From positions 1 through 37,403 of the forward strand of contig QBMC01000024.1 in NCBI GenBank assembly GCA_003242035.1: DNA of 37,403 nt, given 5' to 3'. Positions 1-7,233 of this stretch are shown one piece after another (position 1 is the first letter of the stretch; every line of letters starts with the position of its first letter). This DNA is from Nodosilinea foveolarum (GTDB lineage: Bacteria > Cyanobacteriota > Cyanobacteriia > Phormidesmidales > Phormidesmidaceae). The notes under the pieces were generated by a model. That model made no database searches, had not been told where the DNA came from, and worked only from the letters and a program-made list of their open reading frames with translations. The position numbers and the translations under genes were made by a program.

Positions 1-67
1 GGCTAATGCTCAAGCGGCTTGCAGCCTCTCTCTGAGATGTCAAACAGGCTCTATAGGCTAACCCAGC

Positions 68-80
68 ATAGAAATTCTAT
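68..80. repeat. 13-bp perfect palindrome upstream of the DUF4058 gene
   Basis: ATAGAA and TTCTAT flank a single A, giving a perfect 6+1+6 dyad about 48 bp upstream of a -10-like hexamer. The placement would suit an operator. AT-rich palindromes of this size also occur by chance, so a regulatory role is only inferred. Confidence 0.25.
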
Positions 81-127
81 AGAACCTTGTATTTAAGCAA
101 AGCGAAGCTCGATTGATCTCTGCGCGA

Positions 128-133
128 TATAAT
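128..133 (+). promoter_or_regulatory. Putative -10 box of the DUF4058 gene
   Basis: A consensus TATAAT lies 44 bp upstream of the ATG at 178. No good -35 hexamer sits 16-18 bp upstream, so this is a -10-only prediction. Confidence 0.4.
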
Positions 134-177
134 GAAAGCCTGAGATCTCTAACGAGCGAAGCCCCGCCAGTTGAGCT

Positions 178-936
178 ATGACTGCGATTCCTCTATTTCC
201 AGGCATGAATCCCTATCTTGAAAGCCCCTACCGCTGGCCAGAGGTTCATACTTGGCTGATAGTCGAGCTAGCTAGAACGCTGAATCCTCAGCTAAAGCCA
301 AAGTACCGCGCTGCTGTAGAAACGCGCATTTACACAGATTCGGTTCTGGTTGGAATTGCAGATGCTGCCGTTTTTGAGAAGCCTAATATCTCTCCTAAAG
401 GGAAAACATCTGTAGCGATCGCCACCAAACCAGAGCGGGTAACTATTCCTATGATGAGCGAGGTTACAGAAAGATATCTAGAAATTCGAGAACGTGAAAC
501 GCAAAGAGTACTAACGGTAATAGAAGTACTATCGCCCGCCAACAAGCGAGCCGGACAGGGACGCAAAAAGTACTTGGAAAAACGCCAAAATATCTTAGAT
601 AGCAACACTCATCTAGTAGAAATAGATCTGTTGCGAAAAGGCGAACCTATGCCGCTATGCGACGAACAAAAAGCAGCCTACCAAATCCTAGTCAGTCGAG
701 CCAGAGAGCGTCCGATTGCAGACCGATATGCCTTCGACCTACGAGAGTCAATTCCGCAGTTTTCGATACCCTTAGACAGCGGAGATATGGAACCCGTTAT
801 TGATCTAAAAGAATTATTAAATAGAATTAGTCGAGATTCTGGAATAGAAGAAAGCATAGACTATTCAGTTCAGTCGCAGCCAGAACTTTCAGCCACAGAT
901 CTCGATTGGGTACATTCCCTCCCAGCAAGTTCCTAG
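178..936 (+). CDS. DUF4058 family protein
   Basis: The 252-residue protein opens with FPGMNPYLESP and WPEVHTWLIVELA, the N-terminal signature of DUF4058, a family of about 250 residues that is very common and often multicopy in cyanobacteria. A second conserved block, VLTVIEVLSPANKRAG followed by YLEKRQ, lies near residues 111-135. No signal peptide or membrane segment is visible, so it is probably cytoplasmic. The biochemical function of the family is unknown; the central EVLSPxNK stretch recalls PD-(D/E)XK-like folds, but that is only an impression. The start is an ATG with a weak GAG upstream. The gene converges on its neighbour, and the two stop codons share the palindrome CTAG at 933-936. 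Full length for the family. Confidence 0.85.
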   Translation: MTAIPLFPGMNPYLESPYRWPEVHTWLIVELARTLNPQLKPKYRAAVETRIYTDSVLVGIADAAVFEKPNISPKGKTSVAIATKPERVTIPMMSEVTERYLEIRERETQRVLTVIEVLSPANKRAGQGRKKYLEKRQNILDSNTHLVEIDLLRKGEPMPLCDEQKAAYQILVSRARERPIADRYAFDLRESIPQFSIPLDSGDMEPVIDLKELLNRISRDSGIEESIDYSVQSQPELSATDLDWVHSLPASS

Positions 937-1577
937 CAATCGAGAGAACGTACTTTGGCATCCTCATAAATTTGATACCAAATGGCCTGAGCATTCGCCG
1001 TAATGTTGCCACGCGGCGGAAAAGCCGAGTATTTTAACCGACTGTCGAAGCGAACGTGCAGCCAGGGTACGCCATGCCCGTGCGTGTTGCACCACACCGT
1101 TTTCTCCTGCAAAATAGCCTCCAGACAAATCTCTCCTACCTGCTGCCAGAGTGATCGCCCCATCTCCCCCGACGCCGTTCGACAAAAAGCTCCAATATGA
1201 CCAAACTCTCCTACATTTTTGGGCACCAGCAACCGGGCATCTCCCGAAAAATTATCAAAAGTTGCCGTCAATTCCTCGGGGCCTAACGCGCTCAAGTGCT
1301 GATTAAAATCGTGCGGATTGGCTGGTCTAAACTGAGCCGGAAAAGCGATCGCAAAAAACGGATGCGTCTGCGCCGTATAAGGATGAATCGGGACAGGCTT
1401 CCATTCAAAATCAAACGGCAAATCTGCCCAAGTCTGATTCCAGCGATCGCAAAAATCACGATCTTCGACCAAAGCGCGAGCAATTTGCGCCCAGCTAAAC
1501 ACAGTTCCCTGTGAATCTACAAAGCGAACTAACCGAGCTTCTTTATGAGCGATCTCCACGGCTACTACTTCTCTCAC
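933..1577 (-). CDS. DUF6940-like conserved hypothetical protein
   Basis: This 214-residue soluble protein resembles, from memory, the DUF6940 family. Shared features are a central FDNFSGDARLLVPKN block, the segment SLWQQVGEICLEAI, and a C-terminal HGHGVPWLHVRFDSRLKY motif. Function is unknown. The start codon is GTG at 1577, inside a GTGA overlap with the stop of the upstream glycosyltransferase (1574), so translational coupling is likely and the gene appears to be the last cistron of the exopolysaccharide operon. The position suggests a role linked to polysaccharide production, but nothing in the sequence proves it. The 3' end meets the convergent DUF4058 gene. The coding region is well supported; the family name is less certain. 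Confidence 0.7.
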   Translation of the reverse strand: MREVVAVEIAHKEARLVRFVDSQGTVFSWAQIARALVEDRDFCDRWNQTWADLPFDFEWKPVPIHPYTAQTHPFFAIAFPAQFRPANPHDFNQHLSALGPEELTATFDNFSGDARLLVPKNVGEFGHIGAFCRTASGEMGRSLWQQVGEICLEAILQEKTVWCNTHGHGVPWLHVRFDSRLKYSAFPPRGNITANAQAIWYQIYEDAKVRSLDC

Positions 1578-2473
1578 ACCCGCTCAGAAACCCCACCCAT
1601 CCGCAGCCCAACCAAAGTCCTCACCGTCACCCACCGCACAAACACCAGCGTCATCACCACCTTCACCTTCTCTCGAACCCCTTTCAACTCAGGATGGCCT
1701 GCCATCTTAAACGCAAACCTGACCGGCGGCATTAAATGAAATCCTACCAGCTTGCAAAAGGCCAAGTTACCGGCCCAAACAGACTCTGCCTGCCGACAGC
1801 GCAAATCGTAAAACCCGCCCGCATGACGACTCGCCTGCCGCGCTAGCTGAGCAAACGAAGATCGCGCCGGATGTTGTACCCGCGCTTGCGCCGCATAAAC
1901 TTGCGCATAGCCTGCGGCAAACACCCGCTGCCCCCACTCCACGTCGCCGCTAGACTTCAGCGCCGGGTTAAATCGCCCCACCTGTTCGAACACCGCCGCC
2001 CAGGTAAACACGTTAGCCGTTGCCCCGTAGTGGTCTTGCGTCACAAACTTCTGCTGCGACAGCGCCATTACACTTTCAAACAATTCCACCGGATGCTGAG
2101 GATTATGCATCACAATTTCAACTGCTCCCACCACCAGCCCACAGTTTGGGTGCGATCGCAACGCCGCCACTCCCGCCTCAATCCAGCTAGCCGACGGCAC
2201 ACAGTCAGCATCGGTAAACGCCAACACCTTGCCCTTAGCCACCGAGATCCCTCGATTTCGCGCCGCATAAGAACCCGGCAGCGTCTCGCAAACCAGCCGC
2301 GCCGCCGGACAATCTGCCACGGCAGATACCATAGCCGCCAAATCTTCAGAGCCATTGTCCACCACAATCACCTCAAACGGCGAGTAGCGCTGAGCCTGCA
2401 GACAGTTCAGACAAACCCTTAGTCGTCTGGCATCGTTATAAACCGGAATAATGACAGAAACCAAAGGATTCAT
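1574..2473 (-). CDS. Family 2 glycosyltransferase (GT-A fold)
   Basis: The 299-residue protein begins with PLVSVIIPVYNDARRL and has EVIVVDNGSED and the metal-binding DxD motif in FTDADC, the classic GT2 order. GT2 enzymes move a sugar from a nucleotide-sugar donor to a growing acceptor, usually at the cytoplasmic face of the membrane. The C-terminal third (AGNLAFCKLVGFHLMPPVRFAFKMAG and after) is hydrophobic or amphipathic and may bind the membrane. It lies 9 bp downstream of the flippase gene and overlaps the DUF6940-like gene by 4 bp, so all three are probably co-transcribed. Donor and acceptor cannot be predicted. Length is normal for a single-domain GT2. Confidence 0.9.
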   Translation of the reverse strand: MNPLVSVIIPVYNDARRLRVCLNCLQAQRYSPFEVIVVDNGSEDLAAMVSAVADCPAARLVCETLPGSYAARNRGISVAKGKVLAFTDADCVPSASWIEAGVAALRSHPNCGLVVGAVEIVMHNPQHPVELFESVMALSQQKFVTQDHYGATANVFTWAAVFEQVGRFNPALKSSGDVEWGQRVFAAGYAQVYAAQARVQHPARSSFAQLARQASRHAGGFYDLRCRQAESVWAGNLAFCKLVGFHLMPPVRFAFKMAGHPELKGVREKVKVVMTLVFVRWVTVRTLVGLRMGGVSERV

Positions 2474-2482
2474 CGGTTCAGG

Positions 2483-3985
2483 CTACTTCTTTCGCAACAC
2501 TTCCGCCCATTGCTGGCTAAAAGCCCCCACAAACTGCCGCTCGCTGCGATTCAGCTCACCTAAAAACACTAGCAGTAAAGGAATCAGCCCACTTAGCGCC
2601 AACAGCTTCAGCACCAGCGACGGATCGGGCGTAATCCACTCCATGCCTAGAAAATATACCATCCCACTAGCGATCGCACTACGCACAAACGTCCCAACGG
2701 GTACAGATATTTGCCAAATTCGGTTAAGCGCCACTAAGCTAGCGATCGCCCCCAATCCAGACGTGCCCGCATTCACCCAGCAAGCGCCCATCTCTCCGTA
2801 GCTCGGCACAAACAGCGCATAGCCCACCGCTGAAATCGGCAGCATCGGAGCCACCAGCACCGCCGTCAAGTTTGGCCTTCCTGCCGCCGTCAACACCGCC
2901 GTCGCCACCGAAATCATCACCAGCCCCATCGCGCCAAAAATTAGCACCGCCAGCACCGGCCCCGCCACGCTAAACGCATCGCCATACACCACCCGCACAA
3001 TCGGCACCGCCGCCGCCGCCGCCAGCGCCGAAAACGGCAGCAGCGCCACCACCAGCCGCACCGAATTAAAGCTCATTTCCCTCGCGCTCGCCATCTCTTC
3101 CCGACGTAGGGCGCTATTCAACGTAGACAACAATAGCGGCGAAAAAGACAACGCAAAAACGCCAGGAACAAGGGCCAGATTCTGCGCTGCCCCATACACC
3201 CCCACCTGCTCCACCGTACCCCCCAAAGTCTTCAGCATGAATAGATCGAGCTTGTCGAATAGCCGCAGACTCGTCGCAAACAAGAACAGCGGCAGCGCGT
3301 AGCCAAACAGTCGCTGCGACGCGTAACCCGAGCGGCGGAACAAAGGCGGATGCACAAACCACCGGGCAACTATCAGCTCCGCTATTGAGGCTCCCAAACT
3401 GCCGAGAATCGCCCCCTCAATACTCCAGTTTGCGAACTCCACCAGCCCCGCAATTATCGCCAGCCGAACCAGCCAACGCACTGCGCTCGCCCCCGCCCGC
3501 GCCTGAAATAGCTCTCGCCCCATCAAAATTTGCCGATGCGCATCCGCCAGACAAAAAATCGGAATATCTAGCGCAAATAGTCGCAAATAGCCAACCGAAC
3601 TAGGAACATCCAGCAAAGCTGCAATCGGCCCAGCAAACACCCACAGCGCCAAGGCCGCCGCCGACCCAATCAAAAGATGGAGCTGAGCGATCGCACTCCC
3701 CACTGGCTGCCAATCGTCCTCATCGCTGACAAACTTCACTGCCGTCCGCGCAAAAATAGACGTAATCGTCAATTCCACCCAGCTCACCAGCACCGAGACC
3801 AGCGTCAGCACACCGTACCCATCCGGGCCTAAATTTCGCGTTAAAATTCCCGCCGTCACCAAACCCGTCGGAAACATCAACGCCTCCGCGATAAACACCC
3901 AGAAGGTGCCGCTCGCAAAATTCTGAGCCGCTGTTTTACGGGGCGGCTTATTAGGCGTTTTACGAACTGTCTTATCAGTCGGCAT
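2483..3985 (-). CDS. Wzx-like oligosaccharide flippase (MOP/MATE superfamily)
   Basis: This 500-residue integral membrane protein has about 12-14 hydrophobic segments. Near the N terminus is AAQNFASGTFWVFIAEALMF followed by GILTRNLGPDGYGVLTLV, the typical start of polysaccharide-biosynthesis flippases. Such proteins move undecaprenyl-diphosphate-linked oligosaccharides from the cytoplasmic to the periplasmic side of the inner membrane. The N terminus is short, basic and Lys/Pro-rich. Its place between glycosyltransferases and a UGM-like flavoprotein fits a Wzx/Wzy-type exopolysaccharide or O-antigen-like pathway. No Wzy polymerase or Wza/Wzc export gene is in the window. The ATG at 3985 has no strong Shine-Dalgarno, which is common in cyanobacteria. 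Confidence 0.87.
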   Translation of the reverse strand: MPTDKTVRKTPNKPPRKTAAQNFASGTFWVFIAEALMFPTGLVTAGILTRNLGPDGYGVLTLVSVLVSWVELTITSIFARTAVKFVSDEDDWQPVGSAIAQLHLLIGSAAALALWVFAGPIAALLDVPSSVGYLRLFALDIPIFCLADAHRQILMGRELFQARAGASAVRWLVRLAIIAGLVEFANWSIEGAILGSLGASIAELIVARWFVHPPLFRRSGYASQRLFGYALPLFLFATSLRLFDKLDLFMLKTLGGTVEQVGVYGAAQNLALVPGVFALSFSPLLLSTLNSALRREEMASAREMSFNSVRLVVALLPFSALAAAAAVPIVRVVYGDAFSVAGPVLAVLIFGAMGLVMISVATAVLTAAGRPNLTAVLVAPMLPISAVGYALFVPSYGEMGACWVNAGTSGLGAIASLVALNRIWQISVPVGTFVRSAIASGMVYFLGMEWITPDPSLVLKLLALSGLIPLLLVFLGELNRSERQFVGAFSQQWAEVLRKK

Positions 3986-4141
3986 ACTGGCAAATAGATC
4001 GGTAGTTGAACTAGCAAATGGATTGACAAGATCTTCGGACTCTCATCGACTCACGAATGTTCCAAGAGTGCTTCGAGGCGATCTGTCTAAAACGCATCCA
4101 ACTCAACCGATATATCGCATACCAGCAAGCGCCAAAAATCT

Positions 4142-5611
4142 CTATCCAACAGCCGACAACTCTTTCTCCTTCTGCGCCTTAATCTCCGCCCACTGCTCCT
4201 TTGTAAAGTCCTCATGATAAGAGCGCTCAACGTTGATATTCCAAAGATCGTGCTTCTCACCCAAGATATTCTTAGCCGCCAGCAGCCCGCTCAGCATCGA
4301 ATGATCCTGATTATTATACCGGTGCATCCCATTTCGCCCTACCGTCTGCAAATTCTCAAACGTCTGCATAAAGTCCTGCAACACCGCCAAATGCTGCCGA
4401 TAATCACCGTCATAAACCGGATAAGCCTTCTTCTGTCGAATTACCGTACCATCTTCTACAAACGACGCATCCGGCACTAGGTCTAGTCCAACAATCTCTT
4501 TAGTCGCCAAGCGAATCAGTTCCTCGTCGCTCCGCTCCCAAATATCGTCCCCCTCGCTACAAAAATACTCCATCCCCAGACAGGTCTTCTCCGGGTCAGG
4601 CACCATCGCCGCGCTCCAGTTCTTAAAATTCTGAATGCGGCCCACTCTAAACTCAGGGCTATGAATATAAATCCAGTTATCCGGGAAAAGAGACTTGATG
4701 TTGACCACAATCGGCACAATTAAAAAGTCTCGATACTTCAGTCCATTCGCCGCCTCTAATACAGCCTTAGGCGCAGGCGGATCTAAACGTTTTACCAGCG
4801 CGCTCACCGGCATACTAGAGACAAAATGATCGCCCGTTACCGCCGAAACCTGATCGCCCTGCTGCACAATTACCCGATCAATTCGCGTTCCCGTCCGCTC
4901 TATCCGCAGCGCCCGTGTATTCATCTCCACCGTAGACCCGCCTTCCTTAATCAGGTCACGACATTTCTCCCACATCATGCCAGGGCCTAAAATAGGATAG
5001 TCAAACTCCTTAATCAGCGTCTTGGTGTCATTACTGCCAAACATGGCGTTGATGACAGCCTTAGAGAGCGAGAGTCCTTTAATTCGCTGCGCCGCCCACT
5101 CCGCCTGAATTTTGTCGCAGGGAATGCCCCACACCTTTTCTGTATAAGACTTAAAAAAGGTGCGATACAGCCGCTGCCCAAACCGCTCCGTCACCCATTC
5201 TTCAAAGTTCTCAGCCTCACGCTCCGGCTTTAGCTTAGCCTTGGCTCTAGCCTTCAAATAGCTCAGCACAATCAACGTGCTATCAATCGGGCCAATGTTC
5301 TTCAGCGTACTCGAAATAGAAAGGGGATAGTCGAAAAAGCGATTGCGATAGTAAATTCGAGACAGCCGAGGAACCTGAATAAAATCGTCGCCTAAAATCT
5401 CTTTCCAAAGCGCCTGCACCTCTCCCACCTTAGTGAAAAAACGATGCCCCCCAATGTCAAAACGATAGCCTTTATAAGTCTCAGTGCGAGAGATTCCGCC
5501 GACTTTGTCTGCCTGCTCTAGCACAATGGCTTCCTGGCCATTTCTAACTAAATCATAAGCCGTGACCAAACCGGCTGGACCTGCACCAATTACTACAGTA
5601 CGAGAAGCCAT
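4142..5611 (-). CDS. FAD-dependent oxidoreductase, UDP-galactopyranose-mutase-like
   Basis: The 489-residue protein starts with the Rossmann dinucleotide-binding motif VVIGAGPAGLVTAYDLV (about residues 5-21), then KVGGISRTETYKGYRFDIGGHRFF, which binds FAD in the UGM/protoporphyrinogen-oxidase/amine-oxidase superfamily. YPVYDGDYRQHL and NLQTVGRNGMHRYNNQDHSMLSGL near the C terminus resemble the substrate and FAD regions of UDP-galactopyranose-mutase-like proteins. UGM converts UDP-galactopyranose to the furanose form for surface glycans. Position between two glycosyltransferase genes supports a sugar-nucleotide or glycolipid substrate. Length exceeds a minimal bacterial UGM (about 370-390), so it may be a related enzyme with another substrate. 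It follows the upstream glycosyltransferase by 46 bp, probably in the same transcript. Confidence 0.82.
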   Translation of the reverse strand: MASRTVVIGAGPAGLVTAYDLVRNGQEAIVLEQADKVGGISRTETYKGYRFDIGGHRFFTKVGEVQALWKEILGDDFIQVPRLSRIYYRNRFFDYPLSISSTLKNIGPIDSTLIVLSYLKARAKAKLKPEREAENFEEWVTERFGQRLYRTFFKSYTEKVWGIPCDKIQAEWAAQRIKGLSLSKAVINAMFGSNDTKTLIKEFDYPILGPGMMWEKCRDLIKEGGSTVEMNTRALRIERTGTRIDRVIVQQGDQVSAVTGDHFVSSMPVSALVKRLDPPAPKAVLEAANGLKYRDFLIVPIVVNIKSLFPDNWIYIHSPEFRVGRIQNFKNWSAAMVPDPEKTCLGMEYFCSEGDDIWERSDEELIRLATKEIVGLDLVPDASFVEDGTVIRQKKAYPVYDGDYRQHLAVLQDFMQTFENLQTVGRNGMHRYNNQDHSMLSGLLAAKNILGEKHDLWNINVERSYHEDFTKEQWAEIKAQKEKELSAVG

Positions 5612-5657
5612 ATATAAGAATCCCTGATTTTTTAATAAGTGATTGTCTCAGCACACC

Positions 5658-6830
5658 CTACCCAGGACGCAGCCGATAGCGAGCCGTTGTATAGGCATAC
5701 ACCAAACCGCTATAGAAGAAGTAAAGCCAATGCCAGGGAACCGTCTTTAGCGCAAATAGCCAGCCATGCCGCTGATAAAAAAAGCGATATACCGGCAGGT
5801 TAATGAGCAATAGACCCAGGCCACACAGCAGCGCAGTTGTCCACCAGAGCAAAGACCCGCTAGCCAAACCCCAAACGGAAACGGTCGGACTTGCATCAAA
5901 CGCGATCGCACCCACCCCTACACCCACCGCCGAAAGCAGCAGCCCAAACACCAAAATCACGCTAACCTTGCTGCTCCAATTCAAGTTCAGCTCTTGGGTA
6001 AACCGCTGATAAAACGCAGGCCGCGTCCGCTGCACCTGCATTAACAAGTTCATCCAAGGCAACGCCCGATAAAAAATATCGGCTCGCAGCAGCGTCATAG
6101 GCGTCCATCGCTTCAGGTGTTTCACTTGGATATCCGAGCGCAAATGAATCGGATATCCGGCATACTTCAGTCGGTAACCCAGCTCAATGTCCTCAATGCA
6201 AGGCCGCCGATAGCCTTCATCAAATCCCCCTACCGCTTCAAATACAGGGCGACGAATCGCGCCACAAGCGCCCCAAAAGGTAGAGGCTTCGAGGCCCGCC
6301 TGCTGATGGGTGTAATGATGAATCAGGTTTTTATACTGCGAAAGAAAATTAGGCGCACCCGGCGCATCGTCGTAAGAGCCAATGAGCGCCGCTAAGCTAG
6401 CATCTGCCTCAAAGCTCTGGGCGACCTGTGCCAGCGTATTGGGATGCACTTCCACGTCAGCATCTACAAAAAACAAAATATCGCCGTTAGCCAACTTCGC
6501 GCCAATATTACGCGCCTTGGCAGGCCCGCCAGACTCCGGCAACCGAATTAGCCGCACCCCAGATGCTTCGGCCAAACGCCAGCTACCGTCAGAGTCACCG
6601 TCTGAGACCACAATAATCTCAACAGAGCGAGCGGCCATAATCGCAGACCCCGACTGATGAGCCGATAAGCGATCGCCCACAGGCCCGCGTTGAGTGATGC
6701 TCTGAGGGAGAGGCTTGACCGTAAAGTCGCGATTGACGGAGGCCGTAAGCGCCTTCAAGCAGCGCCGAAAGTCATCTCCACCGTTATAAACTGGAATAAC
6801 GACGGAAATTAAAGGATTAGAGTCGTGCAT
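5658..6830 (-). CDS. Family 2 glycosyltransferase with C-terminal membrane domain and an internal insertion
   Basis: The 390-residue protein has PLISVVIPVYNGGDDF at residues 7-21, EIIVVSDGDSDGS at 71-83, GGPAKARNIGA at 101-111 and the DxD motif FFVDADVEVHP at 120-130, all GT2 hallmarks. The C-terminal third carries at least three hydrophobic helices, so it is membrane-anchored and likely extends a lipid-linked or exported glycan. Residues about 36-68 form a polar insertion, with the HIP1 site coding inside it, between the first helix and second strand, where GT2 enzymes normally pass directly. The start is well supported by GAGG seven bases before the ATG (plus-strand 6838-6841). It is the first gene of the leftward cluster and a candidate promoter lies at 6954-6981. 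Confidence 0.88.
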   Translation of the reverse strand: MHDSNPLISVVIPVYNGGDDFRRCLKALTASVNRDFTVKPLPQSITQRGPVGDRLSAHQSGSAIMAARSVEIIVVSDGDSDGSWRLAEASGVRLIRLPESGGPAKARNIGAKLANGDILFFVDADVEVHPNTLAQVAQSFEADASLAALIGSYDDAPGAPNFLSQYKNLIHHYTHQQAGLEASTFWGACGAIRRPVFEAVGGFDEGYRRPCIEDIELGYRLKYAGYPIHLRSDIQVKHLKRWTPMTLLRADIFYRALPWMNLLMQVQRTRPAFYQRFTQELNLNWSSKVSVILVFGLLLSAVGVGVGAIAFDASPTVSVWGLASGSLLWWTTALLCGLGLLLINLPVYRFFYQRHGWLFALKTVPWHWLYFFYSGLVYAYTTARYRLRPG

Positions 6831-6953
6831 TATTTGGCCTCGCTCCGTAGCTGTAAGAAAACTGAAACAGCAAAGCGCTGGAATACCTGTAGCATAGAGA
6901 CGTAGGAGTGCCTAATATCACTTAAAGAGCAAGCTAAGGTTTGCTTATTAGTA

Positions 6954-6981
6954 AGTATAATTACCAGCTTAAGCATAGCAA
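6954..6981 (-). promoter_or_regulatory. Candidate sigma-70-type promoter of the exopolysaccharide cluster
   Basis: On the minus strand TTGCTA (plus 6976-6981) and TATACT (plus 6954-6959) are separated by 16 bp. Transcription would run into the glycosyltransferase gene starting at 6830 with a leader of roughly 115 nt. Based on consensus match only. Confidence 0.4.
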
Positions 6982-7060
6982 AGTAACAAAAGGTAGGTAT
7001 TTTTTCTGTTTACTTTCACAGACAGCTTATGACTAGAGGTAGTTTTATCAAGCTGGGATA

Positions 7061-7146
7061 AAGCTAGGGAAACCGTATCAATACAAGCAGAGAATACGTC
7101 CTTGAGCACGCACAAATAATCTATCAAACAGCCTTTACCCTAGCTT
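7061..7146. repeat. 9-bp inverted repeat with 68-nt spacer downstream of ileS
   Basis: AAGCTAGGG at 7061-7069 is the exact reverse complement of CCCTAGCTT at 7138-7146, extendable by further bases with one mismatch. In RNA this could close a long stem-loop in the 3' region of the ileS transcript. It is not followed by a T-run on either strand, so it is not a standard terminator. Confidence 0.3.
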
Positions 7147-7233
7147 CTAAACACCGTTTTCTAGTTCTCAAGTAATCGCTAATCGGTTTATCTCTACATC
7201 ATTTGAACTCTTAGCCGCCGCGCGATTGCACCT

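Larger units (their letters stand above)
6831..7233. other. Intergenic region between the glycosyltransferase operon and ileS
   Basis: These 403 bp are AT-rich relative to the flanks and hold no convincing gene. They contain a candidate promoter for the leftward exopolysaccharide cluster and a long-range 9-bp inverted repeat (7061-7069 with 7138-7146). The segment must also hold the 3' untranslated end of ileS. No clear intrinsic terminator or tRNA is seen. Confidence 0.6.

Noticed and set aside
1871-2422. 183-codon plus-strand ORF opposite the first glycosyltransferase
   Set aside because: Arg/His-rich antisense shadow; the opposite frame is a clear GT2 enzyme.
4023-4217. 64-codon plus-strand ORF between the flippase and UGM-like genes
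   Set aside because: It overlaps the end of the UGM-like gene, lacks a ribosome site and has no recognisable features.
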